Of a DNA stretch of 7,474 bases, positions 1-5,000 are shown in pieces. Both the position numbers and the translations under genes were made by a program. Positions within the stretch are counted from its first letter, which is position 1. Every line of letters begins with the position of its first letter. The notes under the pieces are model-generated. The model saw only the letters and a list, made by a program, of their open reading frames with translations, was not told the origin of the DNA and ran no database searches. The stretch comes from Blautia sp. (GTDB lineage: Bacteria; Bacillota; Clostridia; Lachnospirales; Lachnospiraceae): positions 1 to 7,474 of the forward strand of contig JAFOJB010000412.1 in assembly GCA_017420455.1 (NCBI GenBank), given 5' to 3'.

Positions 1-2
1 AG

Positions 3-509
3 AAGATCAAGCCCATTACATCCATATCGCTGCCGGTGCTCATTTTTATTGTCATGATCATTCTCGGAACGATCCTCATGCAGCACACCCGTTTCGGCCG
101 GAACGTATATGCAGTGGGAGGCAATGAGCAGAGCGCGAAGCTCATGGGTCTTCCGGTAGCCCGCACGAAGATCGCCGTATATGGCATCAATGGTTTCTGT
201 TCTGCGCTTGCGGGCATCGCCTATGTGCTGGTGGTCAAATCCGGCTGGAATATGGCGCTGCAGGGCGGAGAGCTGGAAGTCATATCCTGCGCCGTCATCG
301 GAGGAACTCTCCTGACCGGTGGTGTAGGTTATATGATCGGTACCATGTTCGGCGTACTGCTGAAATCCGTCATACCTGCGCTGATCACCTTCAACGGCCA
401 TCTGAATTCCTGGTGGGGCAAGATTGCGACCGGCGCTCTGCTGCTTCTGTTTATCGTCATCCAGAAGGCAGTGGTAAGCTATACGGAGAGAAGGAAAGCA
501 CAGGTATAA
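3..509 (+). CDS. yjfF: Sugar ABC transporter permease, YjfF/RbsC type (5' truncated by window)
   Basis: This is the C-terminal 168 residues of an inner-membrane permease of the BPD_transp_2 (RbsC/AraH) family, which moves a monosaccharide across the membrane with a periplasmic-type binding protein and an ATPase. The frame is open from the window edge and stops at TAA 507-509; the true start lies upstream. At least four hydrophobic segments are visible: the first 20 or so residues, the IAVYGINGF...YVLVV stretch, the VISCAVIGGTLL...GVLL stretch, and ATGALLLLFIVIQ near the end. The cytoplasmic block RFGRNVYAVGGNEQSAKLMG is the family's conserved loop, and IGGTLLTGGVG is the usual glycine-rich motif. 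From memory, the tail TFNGHLNSWWGKIA closely resembles E. coli YjfF (galactofuranose importer), more so than RbsC, so I favour a YjfF orthologue; the substrate is inferred. It is probably the last gene of a transporter operon, since a terminator follows 52 bases downstream. Confidence 0.92.
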   Translation, partial: KIKPITSISLPVLIFIVMIILGTILMQHTRFGRNVYAVGGNEQSAKLMGLPVARTKIAVYGINGFCSALAGIAYVLVVKSGWNMALQGGELEVISCAVIGGTLLTGGVGYMIGTMFGVLLKSVIPALITFNGHLNSWWGKIATGALLLLFIVIQKAVVSYTERRKAQV

Positions 510-561
510 GGAAATGCCGGTCTGGCCGGTTTTTCATAAATAACGGACTGAATTGAAATAA

Positions 562-600
562 CCGGACAGTGGAGAAAAGACTCCGCTGTCCGGTTTCTTT
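562..600 (+). terminator. Intrinsic terminator of the permease operon
   Basis: A 13-bp stem (562-574 with 581-593, all paired apart from one G-U wobble) encloses a 6-nt loop AAAAGA and is followed by TTTCTTT at 594-600. It lies 52 bases after the permease stop codon, as expected for the end of a transporter operon. Confidence 0.9.
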
Positions 601-628
601 GATGATTCACTGCATACATAAAGATGAG

Positions 629-744
629 CAGAGGGGCTGCGAAAAAAGCCCTGTCCTGACATCCACAGATTGTCTGAGATACCTGAAATACAGGCACTCA
701 GACAGAAGGATGGAAGGGACAGGCGGCTTTTTTCACAGCCCCTG
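629..744. repeat. 116-nt imperfect inverted repeat between convergent genes
   Basis: The left arm (629-664) and right arm (709-744) are near reverse complements. Both contain GGGCTGyGAAAAAAGCC (read on opposite strands), then CTGTCC and CATCC, with a two-base indel on each side of the A-run. Inside, GTCTGAG (672-678) pairs with CTCAGAC (697-703), and an inner CCTG/CAGG pair (682-685/691-694) closes an AAATA loop, so the whole unit can fold into one long hairpin. It sits between the permease terminator and the 3' end of the leftward hydrolase gene. It could serve as a terminator for the hydrolase, or be a REP/MITE-like mobile palindrome. No flanking target duplication is evident. The small frames that cross it do not look like genes. 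Confidence 0.7.
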
Positions 745-794
745 TTTCGTTTCCGTGAAAGCAGCCGGGACCTTCAGAAACTTTTTTGTCGATG

Positions 795-1610
795 TTATTC
801 CCCGGCGGAAAGACAGATCGGTTCGAAGATACGGGGGAGACAGCATTTTACCAGGCCGGGGTATTTTGCATCCAGATAATCGGCGAAGGCTTCGGGGTCT
901 CCGGGATTATCGGCAAACATATCCCAGTGTCCGGGGATGACCAGCCGGGTCTGCAGCTCTCCGGAAAGGTCTGCGGCTTCCTGGAAGGTCATATTGCCGA
1001 TACAGTTTCTGCGGTAACGGGCAGCGTCACGCCCGTTGATGGGAAGAAGGGCGGCATCGATCTTCCCGAAGGCCTGCAGCTTCGGAAGCATTCCCTCATA
1101 GCGCAGGGTATCCCCGGCATGGTAGATCCGCAGGCCGTTGCCCTCGATAATGTACTGAAGACAGGGATAAAGTCCCGTTTCAGGATCCTGAGACAGAAAT
1201 TCATGGGCAGCGGCGATGGCGTGTATCGTGATCTCTCCGATGCGGCAGCTTTCCCCGTCGTTCAGCTCCAGGCACCGTTCCGCCGGAATCCCGTCCTCCA
1301 GGATACTTTTCCGGTGCATGGCAGGGAAAACAAAAAGAGCATCAGGACAGACCGTTTTAAAGGTCTGCCAGGAGGCGTGATCGATATGGTCCAGATGATC
1401 ATGGGTGCCCAGAAAGGCGGTGATCTTCTGAAGCTCCGCTGCCGGAACGGGAGGCGCGGCCTGCCGCCTTGGAGCTTCTGAAGCATAATAATCGATACAC
1501 AACAGGGAATCACCCATCCTGATGAGCAGGCCCATCTGGCCCAGCCACCACAGGACAGCTGTCCCCTCCGGGGCAGGCGTCTCCATAACGGTTTGTAACA
1601 AGGAATTCAT
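795..1610 (-). CDS. UlaG-like MBL-fold metal-dependent hydrolase
   Basis: A cytoplasmic 271-residue metallo-beta-lactamase-fold hydrolase, with no signal peptide. The metal-ligand motif THDHLDH is at residues 69-75, followed by a further His at 136 (AAAHE), HAGD at 164-167 and a late His in IPGHWD at 228. The LLPINGRD block (about 188-195) is typical of the UlaG subfamily, whose named member hydrolyses L-ascorbate-6-phosphate lactone. The protein is clearly shorter than E. coli UlaG (about 354 residues), so the exact substrate cannot be assigned and the ulaG symbol is withheld. The frame could start earlier, at 1769, but the ATG at 1608-1610 has an AAAGGAGAG ribosome site 8 bases upstream, and translation from there begins just before the conserved core; the upstream codons overlap leader hairpins and the promoter. 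The gene converges on the permease operon and is probably monocistronic. All metal-site residues appear intact. Confidence 0.9.
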   Translation of the reverse strand: MNSLLQTVMETPAPEGTAVLWWLGQMGLLIRMGDSLLCIDYYASEAPRRQAAPPVPAAELQKITAFLGTHDHLDHIDHASWQTFKTVCPDALFVFPAMHRKSILEDGIPAERCLELNDGESCRIGEITIHAIAAAHEFLSQDPETGLYPCLQYIIEGNGLRIYHAGDTLRYEGMLPKLQAFGKIDAALLPINGRDAARYRRNCIGNMTFQEAADLSGELQTRLVIPGHWDMFADNPGDPEAFADYLDAKYPGLVKCCLPRIFEPICLSAGE

Positions 1611-1618
1611 ACAGGACT

Positions 1619-1623
1619 CTCCT
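1619..1623 (-). promoter_or_regulatory. Ribosome binding site of the MBL hydrolase
   Basis: AGGAG on the minus strand, within a longer AAAGGAGAG (1617-1625), lies 8 bases before the ATG at 1608-1610. It decides the start codon against the longer in-frame option at 1769, which has no comparable site. Confidence 0.85.
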
Positions 1624-1663
1624 TTCTTTCCTCCGGGAAGGATCTCGTTTATCCCCGCGGGCA

Positions 1664-1738
1664 GCAAGCCATATAGACAGGCTTGCCCATCCGGCGACTG
1701 CCTCGAGGGTTTAATACCCCGCAGTCTGCTGCGGGTTA
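1664..1738 (-). promoter_or_regulatory. Two stem-loops in the MBL hydrolase leader
   Basis: Reading leftward from the promoter, the leader first meets a stem with arms 1729-1735 and 1718-1724 (CCCGCAG/CTGCGGG, 7 bp with a 4-nt loop). This can be extended past one mismatch by TAT/ATA-type pairs to 1714-1739. It then meets a second stem, GCAAGCC/GGCTTGC (1664-1670 with 1680-1686, 9-nt loop). Neither is followed by a clear U-run, so they do not look like a terminator. They could be a cis-acting RNA element, a protein operator or mRNA-stabilising structures. I do not recognise a known riboswitch class. Confidence 0.5.
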
Positions 1739-1748
1739 TCTGACTTTG

Positions 1749-1777
1749 AGTATAGCGGAAAGAATCCAAAATAACAA
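1749..1777 (-). promoter_or_regulatory. SigA-type promoter for the MBL hydrolase
   Basis: On the minus strand, TTGTTA (1772-1777) and TATACT (1749-1754) are separated by exactly 17 bases. Transcription would start near 1742, giving a leader of about 130 nt before the ATG at 1610. Confidence 0.7.
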
Positions 1778-1789
1778 GTTCAGGAAAAA

Positions 1790-1856
1790 CCTTTGTCCGC
1801 AGTCAAAGGGCTTTACGTCCTGCAGAAACGGAAAGGTTCTTCTGCAGTCAGTAAAG
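1790..1856. promoter_or_regulatory. Inverted repeats between the divergent promoters
   Basis: Two palindromes lie between the divergent promoters. CCTTTG (1790-1795) faces CAAAGG (1804-1809). A larger one pairs CTTTAC (1811-1816) with GTAAAG (1851-1856) and, inside it, CTGCAGAA (1820-1827) with TTCTGCAG (1840-1847), separated by a 3-nt internal mismatch. The larger hairpin is followed on the + strand by ATTTTTA, so it could act as a rightward terminator, although no rightward gene precedes it. A regulator-binding site for one or both promoters is the alternative. It ends 25 bases upstream of the rightward -35 box. Confidence 0.5.
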
Positions 1857-1880
1857 ATTTTTATGGACAGCTCCTGACTC

Positions 1881-1909
1881 TTGACAATAAATAAACAAAG
1901 ACATACAAT
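1881..1909 (+). promoter_or_regulatory. SigA-type promoter for the giant FecR/YDG protein
   Basis: A perfect TTGACA (1881-1886) is followed, after exactly 17 bases, by TACAAT (1904-1909, one base off consensus). The spacer and downstream region are A/T-rich. Transcription is expected to start near 1916, leaving a leader of about 130 nt before the ATG at 2046. Confidence 0.8.
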
Positions 1910-1994
1910 ATAAATTAGGAAATTATTGCTTTTTCTACTGTTCATGCGTAAAACAAACATAGGAAAGCATTTACAGATACATGAAGGAAAACAG

Positions 1995-2021
1995 ATATTT
2001 GCCTGTAAGAATGGCAGATGT
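1995..2021 (+). promoter_or_regulatory. Stem-loop in the leader of the giant gene
   Basis: ATATTTGCC (1995-2003) can pair over 9 positions, two of them G-U, with GGCAGATGT (2013-2021) around a 9-nt loop. It ends 9 bases before the ribosome site and could affect translation or mRNA life. It may equally be chance in an A/T-rich leader. Confidence 0.35.
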
Positions 2022-2030
2022 ATTTGTGCA

Positions 2031-2037
2031 AAAGGAG
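2031..2037 (+). promoter_or_regulatory. Ribosome binding site of the giant gene
   Basis: AAAGGAG lies 8 bases before the ATG at 2046-2048. It supports that start, which also places a signal peptide at the very N-terminus. Confidence 0.88.
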
Positions 2038-2045
2038 AATGTGCT

Positions 2046-5000
2046 ATGGAAAAGTTCAGGTTCAGGCTTGCTGTTATGATGTTGGTTACAACGTTGCTTT
2101 TCTGCACCGGGGCACATGCTGAAAGCTTTCAGGCGGCTACAATGCGTCTCCTGCAGTATGAAGGTACTGTGGAAATTCAGGATGCTTCAGGAAAATCCCG
2201 TGTCGTGATGAAAAACGCCCGCTTTGGCAGCGGAGATATTTTACAGACCGGGAAAGAAAGCAGGGCTTCTGTCAGTCTGGACAAGTCCAGGATCGTTTCA
2301 CTGGACGCCAGTACCCAGGTCAGGTTTGCTGAAGAGTCCGGCCATATGCAGCTGACGCTCCAGGAGGGAGCTATCCTTCTGGACGTGGGCGAGAAGCTGG
2401 ATAAAAATGAGACACTTGATATTCAGACCTCTTCCATGATGGTAGGAATCCGCGGGACTATAATCTTTCTCAGGGAGACCAGCCCTGAAACAGCAGACAA
2501 AAAATCTGAAGAAAACGCCGGAAACAAAGCGGAAACAAAACCTTCTGCGCATGCCTTCCAGATTGGCGTGCTGGAAGGCACCGCAGAAGTCACCTTTGAA
2601 CAGGGGGGAATAAAGCGGCAGATCCCGGTACCGGCGAACAAGGCGCTGTCATTCGGACAAAATGAATCGACGCCTGTTGTTAAAGACCTCACAGCCGAAG
2701 AGATTCAGGGATTCGTCGCAAGAGAGATCCTGGAAGACTCCAAAAGAGCGGAACGTGTGAAAAACGCCACCGGAATCAGTATCGAAACGCTGGAAAACCT
2801 GAAGGATCCGGCCCGTCCGGATGAGAATCCGGCAGGCAGTATCGAGAAGCCCATACCTGAGAAATCGTCTGAGGAAGAAGATGTCAGCGGCAGCCTTTTT
2901 TCCGCTGATGGGGGATGGGTGATCAATGACGCGGTGGTCATCGAAGCACAGAGCGCCAGCAAGCTCTATGACGGAACACCTCTCATAAGTTCCGGCGCGC
3001 TGGTTTCCGGACTGGATACGGCCTTCACGGCACAGGTCAACGTCAGCGGCAGCCAGACGCATGCAGGAAGCAGCGACAACAAGGTCGTAAGCTATGCGAT
3101 CTATAATGACAGCGGCGAAAATGTTACCGGCCACTTCAGCAACTGCATTACGAAAAACGGAAAGCTTACGGTGGTTCCGGCACAGCTGACAGTATGGACT
3201 GGAAGCGCAGAGAAGGTTTACGATGGGACGCCTCTTGTCAGCAGTGAGATCGAGCTTCAGTCCATGTCCGGTTACAGGATTGTTTCATTGGACCAGCAGC
3301 AGAGTGTTATCTCGACAGATACAAAGCAGTACAAAGGACTTCAGTCGGTACAGGGCTATACTGTGGAACAGGCTCCCTGGAGGAACAGTTCGCTGATCGT
3401 CACCAATGATCTGGAAAAGGAAATAATGTACGGCATCAGCGGCGTAAGCTGGGTACACTCAACGAATCCCATCACTGGTGAGACAAAGGATGTGAAACTG
3501 AAAGCAGGGGAACGGCTGGAGGTGATCCTTCACAGTGACGAAAATAATGAAAGTATTGAGCTTAAGATCCTGCAGATCAAAGAAGAGGAGATCCCGGAGG
3601 ATGTGTTGCGGCTTTATGCTGTAAATGAAGATCTGCTGAAGCAGGCCTGCGCAGATACCGGATGGGAACTGAAGAAGATCAGGGAAAGGATCGCCGCTCT
3701 GGCGGAAAGGAAAGAGACCTATACAACAAAGGTAGGGCTGAAGATTGAAGAGGCTGTCCAGAATAAACTGATGGTGAATGGTACAGATGTACGTCTTACC
3801 GTTGATTCTGAAATCACCAGATACAATGATGTCTCGATGGGGGTCAAAGAAACATATTTTGCCCCGGTTTACGTTCCGGATACGATCAAGGTCACAGCCA
3901 CAGGAAGTCTTACCAAAGTCGGCGAAACCGGCAATGCCTACATCATTGACTGGGGGCGGGAAGATCCCAATGATTATGTGATCAGTAATGATCTGGGAAC
4001 ATTGAAGGTCACTCCGGCAGGCGCAGTGGTGACTACAGGTTCGGCCAGCAAGGTATATGATGGGACGCCTCTGACGAATGCGGAAGGCAGTATTACCGGT
4101 CTTGTGCAGGGAGAGAGCGCGGCAGTAATCCCCAACGGCAGTATTACGGAACCAGGTTCCGTTCCGAACACATACACCATCGAATGGGGCAGTACAGATC
4201 AGAAGAATTATACGGTCACGGAGAATCTGGGTGTCCTGGAAATTACCCCACGGGAAAATTCTGTTGTTTTCACTGTTGCCGGGGCGGAAAAGGTTTACGA
4301 TGGGAGTCCTCTGCTGCCTGGTCCGGTGACAGTCGCAGGCCTGCCGGAAGGCTATACCTGTACCTATGAGGTTTCCGGGAGCCGGACCGATGCCGGAACC
4401 AGTGAAAGCGTGATTACCGCCTACAGCATTTTGAATGAAAACGGGCAGGATGTCACAGGCAGTATGCAGGATGTGATCCTGCAGAACGGAACTCTGACAG
4501 TTCTTCCGGCAGAGGTCGTGGTCAGCACCGGATCAGCGTCCAAAGAGTATGATGGCGAGCCTCTGACGAATCAGGAAGCAGATATTGCAGGACTCGTTGC
4601 GGGAGATACCGCTGTGGTTACAGCTGTCGGCAGTATTACAGATGTAGGAACTGCAGAAAATCTCTTCAGCATCGACTGGGGCGTGACCAATGCGGACAAC
4701 TACACTGTTACAGGAAATCCGGGTACACTGGAGATTACTTATAATGTGGAGGAGATTGCCGTTGAAGTTTCCCTGAACGCAGAAAAGATCTATGATGGAA
4801 AGCCGCTGCTCGCCAACGGCGTGAAGGTAAGCCGGCTGCAGACTTCCGGAGGAACTGTCCCGAATGCTGGTAGGACGGAAGAACAGGGTCTGAATGATAC
4901 AGCCGAGCTTCCCATGGCAAAGGATGCCGAAGACGGGGCCCCTGTATTTGATGATCTGGTGACAGTAACCGGTCTGCCGGAAGGCTTTTCTTACAGCTAT

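Noticed and set aside
517..534. Possible extra terminator just after the permease stop
   Set aside because: CCGG/CCGG gives only a 4-bp stem before the T-run; the 13-bp hairpin at 562-600 is far stronger, so this is not called.
569..940. Small + strand frames around 569-940
   Set aside because: They run through the terminator hairpin, the 116-nt palindrome and the antisense end of the hydrolase; no ribosome site or protein-like composition was seen.
786..1481. Open frame of 231 codons on the + strand
   Set aside because: It is antisense to the UlaG-like hydrolase, whose metal-binding motifs make the minus strand clearly coding; the + product shows no recognisable domain.
1611..1769. N-terminal extension of the MBL hydrolase to the ATG at 1767-1769
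   Set aside because: The extension overlaps the promoter -10 box and leader hairpins, lacks a ribosome site and has no family-like sequence. The ATG at 1608-1610 has a strong one.
1736..2107. 123-codon minus-strand frame across the divergent region
   Set aside because: It overlaps both promoters and the signal-peptide codons of the giant gene, and its sequence looks like translated A/T-rich non-coding DNA.
2046..2120. Lipoprotein signal peptide
   Set aside because: Cys20 is preceded by LLF rather than a small-residue lipobox, and AHA at 23-25 fits ordinary signal peptidase cleavage better.
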